Assembly (NCBI RefSeq): GCF_028877475.1
Contig: NZ_CP113527.1
Location: 117,501 to 181,500 of the forward strand
Direction of reading: 5' to 3'
DNA from: Lysinibacillus irui
Lineage (GTDB): Bacteria > Bacillota > Bacilli > Bacillales_A > Planococcaceae
DNA length: 64,000 bases
Under the pieces are notes generated by a model. That model was not told the origin of the DNA and made no database searches. It worked only from the letters and a program-made list of their open reading frames with translations. This document shows, piece after piece, positions 46,085 to 54,949 of the stretch (position 1 is its first letter; every line of letters starts with the position of its first letter). The position numbers were made by a program, and so were the translations under genes.

Positions 46085-46834
46085 TTAATGGTTGCCTAAT
46101 GGATTAGGCTCAATTTTTTGGAACTTTGTATCTTCTATTTGTGTAATATAAGCCATTTGGTGGCCAGGGAAGCCCTTCATACGCCAGCCATCCATATTAC
46201 GATTTCCTCCATACATTGGATCGGAATAGGCACCCTCTAAAGTAGCCGCGCGTAAGAGTGTAAAGAAGAATGCAGATGTAACTCCGACCATTTCTATGTC
46301 ACCCTTTTGAAAGGCTGTTAAAATTTCATCCATTTGTTTTCCATCTAAATCATTAAAGCTTTTTTTATATCGCTTTTGAGCTTCATCCTCCATCGTTTGA
46401 ATGCCCTGTCTAAAAATCTCTGCTCTTGTTAGGCGACTTTGATAACCTTGTGTAGGGGCACCTACGTCAAATGGCCCTTGCATATACTCTTTAGAGTTAC
46501 TTCCATAATTACCTGCAAGTTGATGATCGATAAAATAGGGAACATCCAAGCCTATAGCACCTGGCCCTAAATCATCTTCTGGGAAGATGCGTTCTGTAGC
46601 ATTTGATAAGATACTAAAATCTCTTTCATTTCTAAAAAACATCTTAGCCTTTGGTGAACCAGTAGCCTCATTTGTTGTTCCATGCCCACCATGCTCCAGA
46701 GTAGAAGTTCCTTTACCATGGATGTTGTAACCTACTAGCCCTCCTATTAATCCACCACCGACTAATGTACCAGCAGCAATACCTGTTGTTTTCAAAAAGT
46801 CTCGACGCGAAACATTGTTTTTGTCTGAACTCAT
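46085..46834 (-). CDS. Gluconate 2-dehydrogenase subunit 3-like, Tat-exported
   Basis: A 249-residue protein with a clear twin-arginine signal (SRRDFLK, then a hydrophobic Gly-rich stretch to about residue 37). The mature part (FSILSNATERIFPEDDLGPGAIGLDVPYFIDHQL) is typical of the gluconate dehydrogenase gamma subunit. It carries the GMC partner across the membrane. The ATG at 46834 follows GGGGAGG; in-frame codons upstream are not needed. No cytochrome c subunit is present, so the electron acceptor is probably quinone or an unlinked cytochrome. Confidence 0.9.
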   Translation of the reverse strand: MSSDKNNVSRRDFLKTTGIAAGTLVGGGLIGGLVGYNIHGKGTSTLEHGGHGTTNEATGSPKAKMFFRNERDFSILSNATERIFPEDDLGPGAIGLDVPYFIDHQLAGNYGSNSKEYMQGPFDVGAPTQGYQSRLTRAEIFRQGIQTMEDEAQKRYKKSFNDLDGKQMDEILTAFQKGDIEMVGVTSAFFFTLLRAATLEGAYSDPMYGGNRNMDGWRMKGFPGHQMAYITQIEDTKFQKIEPNPLGNH

Positions 46835-47147
46835 GGAAATCCTCCCCTCAAAATGTTTTAAACTGATTCTATCTTTAATAATCAGCAAAAAATGTGGATT
46901 ATAATCAATTTTTGTTGGAAAAAGTTTTAATTTCATCCAACAGCGCAATATATTCTGTCTTTCTAAAGCGAGTTTTGTCCTATAAGTTGAAAATTTGTAG
47001 AAAATGGTTAGCACTATATCAATAGTATAAATGGTATTATTATACATTTATTAATCAAAATGGAAAACTTTTGTTGACTTCTACTTTTGGTGACTTTACT
47101 CTGTAGTTATAAATAAGCGAAATAGTATAGCTAAAAGTGGAAGTAGT
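46835..47147. other. Divergent intergenic region, dehydrogenase/chemoreceptor
   Basis: About 310 bases of AT-rich DNA between divergent genes. It must hold promoters for both operons, but none with good hexamers and spacing could be fixed, nor was a sigma-D-type promoter for the chemoreceptor clear. No coding signal was found. Confidence 0.45.
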
Positions 47148-49157
47148 GTGATAAAAGGAATGTGGATAAAAGGTATTGGTGGTAAATTAGTCGTTGCGAT
47201 CATAGCGCTTGTGTTTGTAACATGTGGTACGCTTGGTCTATCCACCTGGATAAATAGTACGAAGGCAATGAATGAACAAGTGGAATCCAATTTGGTATCC
47301 AGAGCAGAGGATGTTTCAAAATACATAGAAGAACACTTCCAGCTAACATTGGTAGAAGTTGAGGCAATTGCTGAGCAAGAGGCAGTTCGTAGTATGGACT
47401 TTGCAAAACAAAAACAATATTTGTCAAAGCGTCTTGCTAATAATGAAAATTATTTAGGATTTGGCATTATTAAAGCAGATGGGGTTGCCCATTATTTAGA
47501 TGATACAACCGCAGAATTAGGTGATCGTGATTATGTAAAAGAAGGCTTTACAGGTAAGTCAGTTATGTCTGACATAACAATTAGCCGTGTAACGGGTGAA
47601 CCAGTCATTTTAATCGTTTCACCAATTAATACTGTCACAGGCGAGCAAGCTTTATTATTAGCTCGTATTGATGGCTATTATTTATCCAATATTGTAGAGG
47701 GCATTAAAGTTGGAGACAATGGATATGCATTTATGCTCGATGCCAAAGGGACTATCATTGGTCATAATAATCATACCTATGTGAAGGAGCAGAACAATCC
47801 CATCGAAGAAGCCGAGGAAACGGGTGTCATGACAGGCAGAGCATTAGCTGCAAAAGAAATGATTGCTAATAAAAGCGGCTACTTTTCGTTTAAAACAGAA
47901 GATACAGGAACAAGCTTAATGGGCTTCCATACGCTTAATAACGGTTGGAAAATGGGAGTTATTGCTTTAGAAAACGAGATGTTTACAGGACTATCTAAGC
48001 TAAAGACGAACTTTATTGTCACAACCATTATTGTTTCGATACTGGGCCTTTTCATTTCTTTTGCTATTTCGCGTTCTGTCAGTAGACCACTCCGTCACGT
48101 GCTGCGTATAAGTGAAGGCTTATCAGAAGGTGACTTTACACAAGAGATTCCTGAGAAATATTTGAAACGAATTGATGAAATGGGGACAATGTCACGTGCA
48201 TTAAATCGCATGACTGATAATATGCGAGAAATGATAGCGAAAGTGAGCCATGAAGCGACCGCAGTGAACGATGCCTCATGTGATTTAATGGGAGATGTAA
48301 TTGCAGTCACAAAACATTCTGAGCAAATAGCTGGTGCAATTAGTGAAGTAGACAGAGGGGCACAGAGTCAAACCTCTATGGCAGAAGAAAGTGCCTCAGC
48401 TATGGAACAAATGGCGCTTGGCATACAAAATGTTGCGGAAGTTGCTTCAACAATTGCTTCTAATACAGAATTTATTTCCCAGAAAATTAGTGAAAGTAAC
48501 GATGCAGTGCAGCAATCTATTTGTCGTATGAGTGAGATTCAGCAAGGTACGACAGCTGAGCTAACCATTATTCACAAACTAGAAAAGGAGTCAGAGGAAA
48601 TTAGCTTAATTTCTAAAATGATTACCGATATTTCTGATCAAACCAATTTATTGGCACTAAATGCTTCTATTGAGGCTGCTCGTGCAGGAGATGCTGGTAA
48701 AGGTTTTGCTGTTGTTGCCGATGAAGTTCGTAAGCTATCAGAGCAAACAGCAGAATCTGCTACTAAAATTAATGTGTTAATTCAACGAGTTCAATCCTAC
48801 ACATTAGAAGTAGTAAAGGCTGCAGAATCTGGTGAGCATAACGTGGAACGTGGATTAGCTTCAATCGAGGCAGTAGGAAATCGCTTCGAGGAAATGATAC
48901 GAGCAGTTGGAGAAATAGCAGGCCAAATTGAAGAAATGAATGCTTCAGCTGAACAAATGTCTGCAAATACTGAAGAAGTTTCAGCCTCTATGGAAGAAAT
49001 GGCAGCTACAGCACATGCGGCTAGTGACTATGTGCATGAGGTAACAGCTTCCACAACGGAACAGATAAAAACAGTCACAACGATGAATAATCAAACCGAG
49101 AAGTTATCAGAAATGGCAAAACGTTTATATGGAGCCATTCAAAAATTTAAATATTAA
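47148..49157 (+). CDS. Methyl-accepting chemotaxis protein
   Basis: A 669-residue chemoreceptor. One helix (about 12-32), an extracellular double-Cache domain of about 240 residues ([30 protein letters not shown]), a second helix (about 285-305), HAMP ([13 protein letters not shown]) and a long coiled-coil signalling domain with the tip [26 protein letters not shown]. dCache domains often bind amino acids. A GTG start is likely; the ribosome site is modest. It controls CheA through CheW. Confidence 0.94.
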   Translation: MIKGMWIKGIGGKLVVAIIALVFVTCGTLGLSTWINSTKAMNEQVESNLVSRAEDVSKYIEEHFQLTLVEVEAIAEQEAVRSMDFAKQKQYLSKRLANNENYLGFGIIKADGVAHYLDDTTAELGDRDYVKEGFTGKSVMSDITISRVTGEPVILIVSPINTVTGEQALLLARIDGYYLSNIVEGIKVGDNGYAFMLDAKGTIIGHNNHTYVKEQNNPIEEAEETGVMTGRALAAKEMIANKSGYFSFKTEDTGTSLMGFHTLNNGWKMGVIALENEMFTGLSKLKTNFIVTTIIVSILGLFISFAISRSVSRPLRHVLRISEGLSEGDFTQEIPEKYLKRIDEMGTMSRALNRMTDNMREMIAKVSHEATAVNDASCDLMGDVIAVTKHSEQIAGAISEVDRGAQSQTSMAEESASAMEQMALGIQNVAEVASTIASNTEFISQKISESNDAVQQSICRMSEIQQGTTAELTIIHKLEKESEEISLISKMITDISDQTNLLALNASIEAARAGDAGKGFAVVADEVRKLSEQTAESATKINVLIQRVQSYTLEVVKAAESGEHNVERGLASIEAVGNRFEEMIRAVGEIAGQIEEMNASAEQMSANTEEVSASMEEMAATAHAASDYVHEVTASTTEQIKTVTTMNNQTEKLSEMAKRLYGAIQKFKY

Positions 49158-49164
49158 AGAAGTA

Positions 49165-49196
49165 GGAGCTGTCGCTGGTGACAGCTCCACTTTTTA
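49165..49196 (+). terminator. Chemoreceptor gene terminator
   Basis: GGAGCTGTC and GACAGCTCC pair perfectly around a short loop, then T5. It overlaps the stop codon of the convergent AlaX gene. Confidence 0.9.
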
Positions 49197-50384
49197 ATAG
49201 TGGGATTCAGCGTTTTGCAATACTTCTAGTAGCTCTTCTTTAGAAATTGTACATTCTCCACCGCCTTGTACCATTTGGTCACTTCCGCCACCCTTACCAT
49301 TAATAAGTGGTAGTACTTTTTCGGCAATGACTTTCATGCTTTTTGCAACATTTTTCCCTTTTGCTGCTACGAACTGCAATTTGCCTTCATTTTCTGAAGC
49401 AAGAAGGGCCGTAACATCTGGATTATCGATGACAATAATACGAGCTATTTTTTGCAATTCCTGCATTGTTCGTTGGTTAAAGGCTGCTGCAACTACATCC
49501 TCGTTCCCAGCAACAAGTGCTTTTACTTCGTACGCTAGTAATTCCTCTTTTGCGGCAGCAAGTGCTTTTTCAGTATTTTTTTGAGAGACTAGAATTTTAG
49601 AAAGTGCTGTAGCAGCTTCGACCTCTGGTACACTTAATTGACGAGCTACATCAGCTAAAACCTCTTTACGCATAGCAAGCTCGGATAAGACACGTTGCCC
49701 ACAAACAAAAGAGACGCGTACATTGCCCTTCATTTTCTCGGTGCCAAGAATTTTAATGGCAGTAACTTGCCCAGTAGATACAGGATGTGTTCCACCACAG
49801 CCGTTATAGTCAAAATCAGGGATGATTACAAGCCGAATATCTCCTGTCACAGCGACTTCTTTGCGAAGATTATAGTTGGCAAGCTCATTTTCTGTAATCC
49901 AAGTCGTTTGAATTGGACGGTTTTCTAAAATGATATCATTTGCTCTTGCTTCCGCTGCTGCTAACTGTTGTTCTGTTAGTGTATCGGTAGCAATATCTAT
50001 CGTGACATGCTCACTTCCTAGGTGAAAACTTACAGTCTGTGCATTGAAAAGTTCAACAAATGCAGCTGTTAAAATATGTTGACCAGCATGCTGCTGCATA
50101 TGATCAAATCGTCTAGCCCAATTTAATTTGCCATGGACGACACCGTCTAAAGTCGACGGGTCACCTTGAATATAATGACGAATCTCATCGTTAATTTTCT
50201 CGACATCTAAGACCTCAATAGCATCCAATGTACCTGTGTCATGAGGTTGTCCACCACCTGTTGGATAGAATGCAGTATTAGATAGCACAACATAATGACG
50301 ACCAACTTCATCAGTCCCCTTACTGACAATCGTAGCTTCAAACTCACGTAACATAACGTCTTGGTAATATAATAGCTCTTTCAA
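49194..50384 (-). CDS. AlaX-type alanyl-tRNA editing protein
   Basis: A 396-residue free-standing editing protein that removes serine or glycine from mischarged tRNA-Ala. It has the AlaRS-like N-terminal part (TAFYPTGGGQPHDTGTL), the zinc ligands HMQQH (His95, His99) and CGGTH (near 197-201), and a C-terminal DHHA1 domain (GKGGGSDQMVQGGG). This is the long AlaX form. AAAGGAGG lies well before the ATG. It is a monocistronic gene. Confidence 0.92.
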   Translation of the reverse strand: MKELLYYQDVMLREFEATIVSKGTDEVGRHYVVLSNTAFYPTGGGQPHDTGTLDAIEVLDVEKINDEIRHYIQGDPSTLDGVVHGKLNWARRFDHMQQHAGQHILTAAFVELFNAQTVSFHLGSEHVTIDIATDTLTEQQLAAAEARANDIILENRPIQTTWITENELANYNLRKEVAVTGDIRLVIIPDFDYNGCGGTHPVSTGQVTAIKILGTEKMKGNVRVSFVCGQRVLSELAMRKEVLADVARQLSVPEVEAATALSKILVSQKNTEKALAAAKEELLAYEVKALVAGNEDVVAAAFNQRTMQELQKIARIIVIDNPDVTALLASENEGKLQFVAAKGKNVAKSMKVIAEKVLPLINGKGGGSDQMVQGGGECTISKEELLEVLQNAESHY

Positions 50385-50476
50385 GAAAAAGCCTCCTTTA
50401 TGTAGATATTTTAGTCTCTAAATTATTTCCATTTTATTGTGGCATAATTACTTACAGGTGTATACGGCTTTTCTAG

Positions 50477-50504
50477 TTGACCCATGCTGAAATTGATTTA
50501 ATAT
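50477..50504 (+). promoter_or_regulatory. Sigma-A promoter of the small acidic protein
   Basis: TTGACC (50477-50482), a 16-base spacer and TAATAT (50499-50504), about 30 bases before the AAAGGAG ribosome site of the gene at 50540. Confidence 0.6.
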
Positions 50505-50539
50505 AGAAAGGAACAGCTAAAGATAAAGGAGCTAGCATA

Positions 50540-50827
50540 ATGGAAATTACACAATTCTCAATGGAAGAAATTTTAGACCCAACAAATATTATTGAAGGTA
50601 AGCGTTACGAATTTATTTTAGATGTAGAAATCGATGAGGATGATGAGCTATATCACGAAGCGGGTATAGAAATTCGTGTACTGATTGGTGAGAAGGGCGA
50701 GGAGCCATTTATTTTAAACTATTTCATCATGGAAAAAGCAGAGGGTGAATATTTAGATTTCGCATTAGAGGATGAAGAGCTAGAGGAAATTTTAACATTC
50801 TGTAAGGAAGAAATGGCAAAAGCATAA
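50540..50827 (+). CDS. Small acidic protein of unknown function (DUF6509-like)
   Basis: A 95-residue, strongly acidic soluble protein (VEIDEDDELYHEAG, LEDEELEEILTFCKEEM). It has no signal or membrane segment. The composition and length recall the DUF6509 family of bacilli, but I hold that assignment loosely. It has its own promoter and a good ribosome site. Confidence 0.75.
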   Translation: MEITQFSMEEILDPTNIIEGKRYEFILDVEIDEDDELYHEAGIEIRVLIGEKGEEPFILNYFIMEKAEGEYLDFALEDEELEEILTFCKEEMAKA

Positions 50828-50984
50828 AAATATTGCAGGGACAGGTAGAGAGTAATATTCTTTACCTGTTTTTTTCTGGAGTTAAGGATTATGTAAGCTT
50901 GCTGAAATATATATGTTGTATTAGATGTCTAAACTTAGTTTTAGCGTTCAGGAAATCGGGCAACTTAAATAGCGAGGTGCTTAT

Positions 50985-52130
50985 ATGTCAACTTACACAG
51001 AATCCATTTTCATAGCATTTTTTATTACTATTATTTTATCATTTGTACTTTTCATTCCATGGCTAATTTATACGTATCGCAAATATGGTTACTTATCGAT
51101 GTCTAAAACTATTATTATGTTGTCATTTATCTTTTACTTTTTATCCGCACTATGTTTAGTATTACTACCATTTCCATCTACAAGAGATACATGCTCACTG
51201 CAGCCTGCAGATACCATTCATTCCAATTTACGATTATTCCAATTTGTTGAAGATATTTTAAAGGACAGTGGAGTTGTCATGACAAATCCGTCTACATGGC
51301 TTGCAATCACAAAACAGCAGGCATTTTATCAAGCTTTCTTTAATTTTTTATTACTGATGCCATTTGGCGTATACTTACGATATTTTCTTAAAGAAAGAAG
51401 GTACTGGAAACGTGCATTTATCATTAGCTTTTTGCTAACATTGTTTTATGAGATCACACAAAGAACAGGTATTTATGGCATTTTTAATTGTGCCTACCGT
51501 CTCTTTGATGTTGATGATTTATTACTAAACAGTGTAGGCGCGTTACTGGGGTTCTTTTTAGCACCAATTGTATGGGCATTATTCCCTTCTCATGAAGAAG
51601 TTGAGGCTAAAGCGGCTGAAATGGAAAAAAGAGATATTGTTAAACCTATTTCTATTTTGCTGGCACTCGTTATTGATTTATCCATTGCACAAATGATTTG
51701 GCTCATAATTGGTGCTCTGACAGGATATAATGGAACTTTTGAGTTTTTAGTAAAAATAACGCTGTACATGTTACTTTTTGGTGTGATGCCAAGCATGCTA
51801 GATGGTGCAACACTCGGTATGAAGGTAATGCGTTTTACAATGGTTAATAAGAATGGAAAAAGTATTGTAAGGCAATCGTGGCGTCGCTGTGTTGCAATTA
51901 TCGCTACGGCTTGTCTATTTGAGGCCATTACAACGATTGGTGGTATTCAATTAAATATCGATTCACCATTTTATGTTCTGCAAATTATCATTTCTCTCTT
52001 TGCAGCAACAGCAGGTTTTATACTAACAATGATTATAGCCATCCATGTCCTACGCGTCATTGTAAGTGGTGGAAAACGACGTTTATATATCGATCAATAC
52101 GCAGATTTAATGGCAACAAGGAAAACATAA
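50985..52130 (+). CDS. VanZ-RDD fusion membrane protein
   Basis: A 381-residue membrane protein with about nine helices. The first half is a VanZ domain (FLLLMPFGVYLRYF, YEITQRTGIYG..., FDVDDLLLNSVGALLGF); the second half is an RDD domain (LDGATLGMKVMRFTMV). VanZ proteins are linked to teicoplanin resistance; RDD proteins may bind or transport small ions or lipids. GAGGTG precedes the ATG. It lies 13 bp before the CoA-disulfide reductase gene. Confidence 0.88.
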   Translation: MSTYTESIFIAFFITIILSFVLFIPWLIYTYRKYGYLSMSKTIIMLSFIFYFLSALCLVLLPFPSTRDTCSLQPADTIHSNLRLFQFVEDILKDSGVVMTNPSTWLAITKQQAFYQAFFNFLLLMPFGVYLRYFLKERRYWKRAFIISFLLTLFYEITQRTGIYGIFNCAYRLFDVDDLLLNSVGALLGFFLAPIVWALFPSHEEVEAKAAEMEKRDIVKPISILLALVIDLSIAQMIWLIIGALTGYNGTFEFLVKITLYMLLFGVMPSMLDGATLGMKVMRFTMVNKNGKSIVRQSWRRCVAIIATACLFEAITTIGGIQLNIDSPFYVLQIIISLFAATAGFILTMIIAIHVLRVIVSGGKRRLYIDQYADLMATRKT

Positions 52131-52143
52131 GGGGGCTTGTAGA

Positions 52144-53478
52144 ATGAAATACGTCATCATCGGGGGAGATGCTGCAGGTATGTCTGCAGCAATGGAAATC
52201 TATCGTAATGTACCGGGGGCAGAAATTACCACTTTAGAGCGTGGCTTTATTTATTCGTATGGGCAATGTGGTTTGCCCTATGTTGTAGATGGTCGTATTT
52301 CTTCAACTAATCGTTTAATTGCAAGAGATGTCGAGACTTTCCGTGATAAGTATGGCATTGATGCAAGAGTGGGCTATGAAGTAGAAAATGTAGATGTAGA
52401 GAAGAAAATTATTACAGGTACACAAGCAAGTGGAGAAGCATTTGAAATTCCTTATGATAAGCTTCTGATTGCAACAGGGGCAAGTCCAGTTATGCCAGTG
52501 AAAAAGGGGTCTGATTTAGAGGGTATCCACACAGTAAAAACGATTCCACAATTAGAAGACTTAATGGCTGATTTAACGCCCGCTATTCAACAGGTAACTA
52601 TTATCGGTGGTGGCTATATTGGGTTAGAAATGGCAGAAACACTACATGCCTGCGGTAAAAAGGTAAAACTAGTTCAACGTGGAAGCCATGTAGCACGCAC
52701 TTTAGATGAAGAGCTTGCCCAACATGTTCATGAAGAAGCAAAAAAGAATGGTGTGGAGCTATTATTAAATATAAGTGTGGAAGCATTCGAAGGGAATAAA
52801 CGTGTTGAACGTGTCATTACAGATAACGGCGTTTTAGAGACAGATTTAGTTATTGTCGCTTCAGGCATTAAACCAAATACACAATTTTTACAGGGTACTG
52901 GGATAGCACTAGCCAAAAATGGAGCAATTATTGTAAATCGTCATTTAGAAACCTCTATAGAAAATATTTATGCTGCAGGAGATTGTGCAACCCATTTTAA
53001 TATTGTCAAAGAGCGTTTAGACTATGTACCATTAGGAACAACTGCTAATAAGCAAGGGCGTTTAGCTGGACTTAATATGTCAGGCAAATGTGCGCCATTT
53101 AGAGGAATTGTAGGAACTTCGATCTTAAAGTTTTTCAATTTAACAATTGCTACAACAGGCATTAATGAGCGCACGGCTAAAGAGCTTGGCTTCGACTACG
53201 AGGCATATAAATTATCTGCTCGACATATCGCAGGCTATTATCCAGGTGCGCAGCGCATGTATATAAAAGTTATTGTGCGCAAACGAGATCAGCTGCTATT
53301 GGGAGCGCAAATAGTAGGGCCAGCAGGAATTGATAAGCGTATCGATGTTTTTGCTACAGCATTGTATAGTAAAATGACATTACCAGATTTGCTTGATTTA
53401 GACTTAGCCTATGCACCGCCTTTCAACGGTGTATGGGATCCTTTACAGCAGGTGGCAAGAATGAATGGACGTTTATAA
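52144..53478 (+). CDS. cdr: CoA-disulfide reductase
   Basis: A 444-residue flavoprotein disulfide reductase. The FAD fold VIIGGDAAGMSAAMEIYR is at 4-21, the single active cysteine is Cys42 (YGQCGLPY), a NAD(P)H fold VTIIGGGYIGLEMAE is near 150, and TTANKQGRLAGLNM is typical. It reduces CoA disulfide or persulfide to keep the thiol pool. It has no C-terminal rhodanese domain. GGGGGC lies before the ATG, and a Gpx gene follows after 14 bp, suggesting a thiol-redox operon. Confidence 0.88.
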   Translation: MKYVIIGGDAAGMSAAMEIYRNVPGAEITTLERGFIYSYGQCGLPYVVDGRISSTNRLIARDVETFRDKYGIDARVGYEVENVDVEKKIITGTQASGEAFEIPYDKLLIATGASPVMPVKKGSDLEGIHTVKTIPQLEDLMADLTPAIQQVTIIGGGYIGLEMAETLHACGKKVKLVQRGSHVARTLDEELAQHVHEEAKKNGVELLLNISVEAFEGNKRVERVITDNGVLETDLVIVASGIKPNTQFLQGTGIALAKNGAIIVNRHLETSIENIYAAGDCATHFNIVKERLDYVPLGTTANKQGRLAGLNMSGKCAPFRGIVGTSILKFFNLTIATTGINERTAKELGFDYEAYKLSARHIAGYYPGAQRMYIKVIVRKRDQLLLGAQIVGPAGIDKRIDVFATALYSKMTLPDLLDLDLAYAPPFNGVWDPLQQVARMNGRL

Positions 53479-53492
53479 TGGGAGGTAGAAAG

Positions 53493-53969
53493 ATGGACAT
53501 TTATGATATTAACGTAACTTTAGAGGATGGTACTATCTATAGCCTAGAACGTTATAAAGGAAAGCCTATGCTTATTGTCAATACAGCTTCTAAATGTGGC
53601 TTTACACCGCAATTTGAAGAATTAGAAGGTCTCTATGAGAAATATCAGGAGCAAGGTCTTGTAGTCCTTGGTTTCCCATCGAACCAATTTAAACAAGAGC
53701 TAGCGACAGCTGAGGAGGCGGCTTCTCAATGTCGACTGACGTATGGTGTGACGTTCCCGATGCACGAGATTGTCAAGGTGAACGGTAAAGAAGCCCATCC
53801 TATATTCGATTATCTGACTTCCCATTCCAAAGGATTTTTAGGTAGTAATGTTAAATGGAACTTTACAAAATTCCTCGTAAATCGTCATGGTGAGGTTGTT
53901 GGACGCTACGCACCGGCAGATAAGCCAGGTAGCTTTGAGGATGATATTCAAAAGGTTTTACAGCAATAG
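53493..53969 (+). CDS. gpx: Glutathione peroxidase-like thiol peroxidase
   Basis: A 158-residue thioredoxin-fold peroxidase with the peroxidatic cysteine Cys35 (NTASKCGFT), Gln in FPSNQF and Trp in VKWNFTKF. Cysteine, not selenocysteine, is used. The ATG at 53493 follows GGGAGG and lies after the reductase stop; the upstream in-frame ATGs are within that gene. Bacilli lack glutathione, so thioredoxin or bacillithiol is the likely reductant. Confidence 0.94.
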   Translation: MDIYDINVTLEDGTIYSLERYKGKPMLIVNTASKCGFTPQFEELEGLYEKYQEQGLVVLGFPSNQFKQELATAEEAASQCRLTYGVTFPMHEIVKVNGKEAHPIFDYLTSHSKGFLGSNVKWNFTKFLVNRHGEVVGRYAPADKPGSFEDDIQKVLQQ

Positions 53970-53976
53970 ATGAACA

Positions 53977-54013
53977 GGGTTCATGCACAGTTTGTGTATG
54001 AATCCTTTTTTTA
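53977..54013 (+). terminator. cdr-gpx terminator
   Basis: GGGTTCATGCACA and TGTGTATGAATCC pair with two wobbles around a 4-base loop, followed by T7. Confidence 0.88.
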
Positions 54014-54109
54014 CTTTGATTGAGGAAAAGGGGACCTTCGTGGATGTGTGGATAGAATTCTAGATAATTTACATTGGTAGTAATTTATAAAGCTAATGAT
54101 TTAAGGTTG

Positions 54110-54138
54110 TTGTAAGCTTGTGACAAATTTCTTGTAAG
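54110..54138. promoter_or_regulatory. Direct repeats TTGTAAG before the Bce-type operon
   Basis: TTGTAAG at 54110-54116 and 54132-54138, exactly 22 bp apart, i.e. two helical turns. They lie upstream of a TATACT -10 hexamer (54149-54154) that has no good -35. This fits an activator site for the OmpR-type regulator encoded at 58613. Confidence 0.55.
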
Positions 54139-54181
54139 TTTGGGGTCGTATACTAAAGTCAGAAAGAAGAGGTGAGCGTAT

Positions 54182-54949
54182 ATGACGCCATTATTAAAGG
54201 TACAAAACGTTGGAAAAACTTACGGCAAAGGCGCAAATACTTTTACAGCGCTATCGAATATATCATTTGAAGTAGAAAAAGGAGAGTTTGTTGGAGTAAT
54301 GGGTCCTTCAGGGGCTGGGAAATCTACGCTTTTGAATGTATTAGCAACGATTGATACGCCAACAAATGGTGAAATTATTATTGGGGATACCAATTTAGCA
54401 CGTATGAAGGACGCTGAATTAGCAGATTTTCGTCGTGATAACTTAGGATTTATCTTCCAAGATTATAACTTACTTGATTCTTTAACAGTACGAGAAAACA
54501 TAGTTTTACCACTGGCTATTGCAAAGATGCCAACAAAGGCCATTAGCGCAAGGGTTGACCGTATTGCAGGTTTGTTTGGAATTAGTGATTTGCTTGATAA
54601 ATATCCTTATCAAATATCGGGTGGACAAAAACAGCGTACAGCCTCATCGCGTGCATTAGTGACAGAGCCAAAAATAATTTTTGCTGATGAGCCTACAGGA
54701 GCACTTGATTCAAAATCTGCTACTGATTTACTTGAAAGTTTAAGTGATTTAAATCAATCTCAAGCCGCAACGATTATGATGGTTACCCATGATGCATTCG
54801 CAGCTAGCTTCTGTCAACGCATACTCTTTATTCAGGATGGGCAGCTTTCTAAGGAAATTCATCGTGGGACTCTAACAAGGAAGCAATTTTTCCAAGAGAT
54901 CTTGCAGGTGCTATCTAGCATCGGGGGTGGAGTAAATGACGTTATTTAG
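54182..54949 (+). CDS. Bce/Yxd-type peptide-sensing ABC transporter ATPase
   Basis: A 255-residue ATPase of the MacB/BceA branch: Walker [25 protein letters not shown], signature ISGGQKQR, Walker [14 protein letters not shown], His in VTHD. It overlaps the permease gene by 14 bp. In B. subtilis such transporters (BceAB, YxdLM) both remove antimicrobial peptides and signal to a kinase. The presence of YxeA suggests the YxdLM-YxeA type. Confidence 0.92.
   Translation: MTPLLKVQNVGKTYGKGANTFTALSNISFEVEKGEFVGVMGPSGAGKSTLLNVLATIDTPTNGEIIIGDTNLARMKDAELADFRRDNLGFIFQDYNLLDSLTVRENIVLPLAIAKMPTKAISARVDRIAGLFGISDLLDKYPYQISGGQKQRTASSRALVTEPKIIFADEPTGALDSKSATDLLESLSDLNQSQAATIMMVTHDAFAASFCQRILFIQDGQLSKEIHRGTLTRKQFFQEILQVLSSIGGGVNDVI

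Noticed and set aside
47161-47169. Single perfect DnaA box at the start of the chemoreceptor gene
   Set aside because: An isolated box is expected by chance in 64 kb of AT-rich DNA.
50833-51015. 60-residue frame between the acidic protein and the VanZ-RDD gene
   Set aside because: No ribosome site and it overlaps the well-supported start at 50985.
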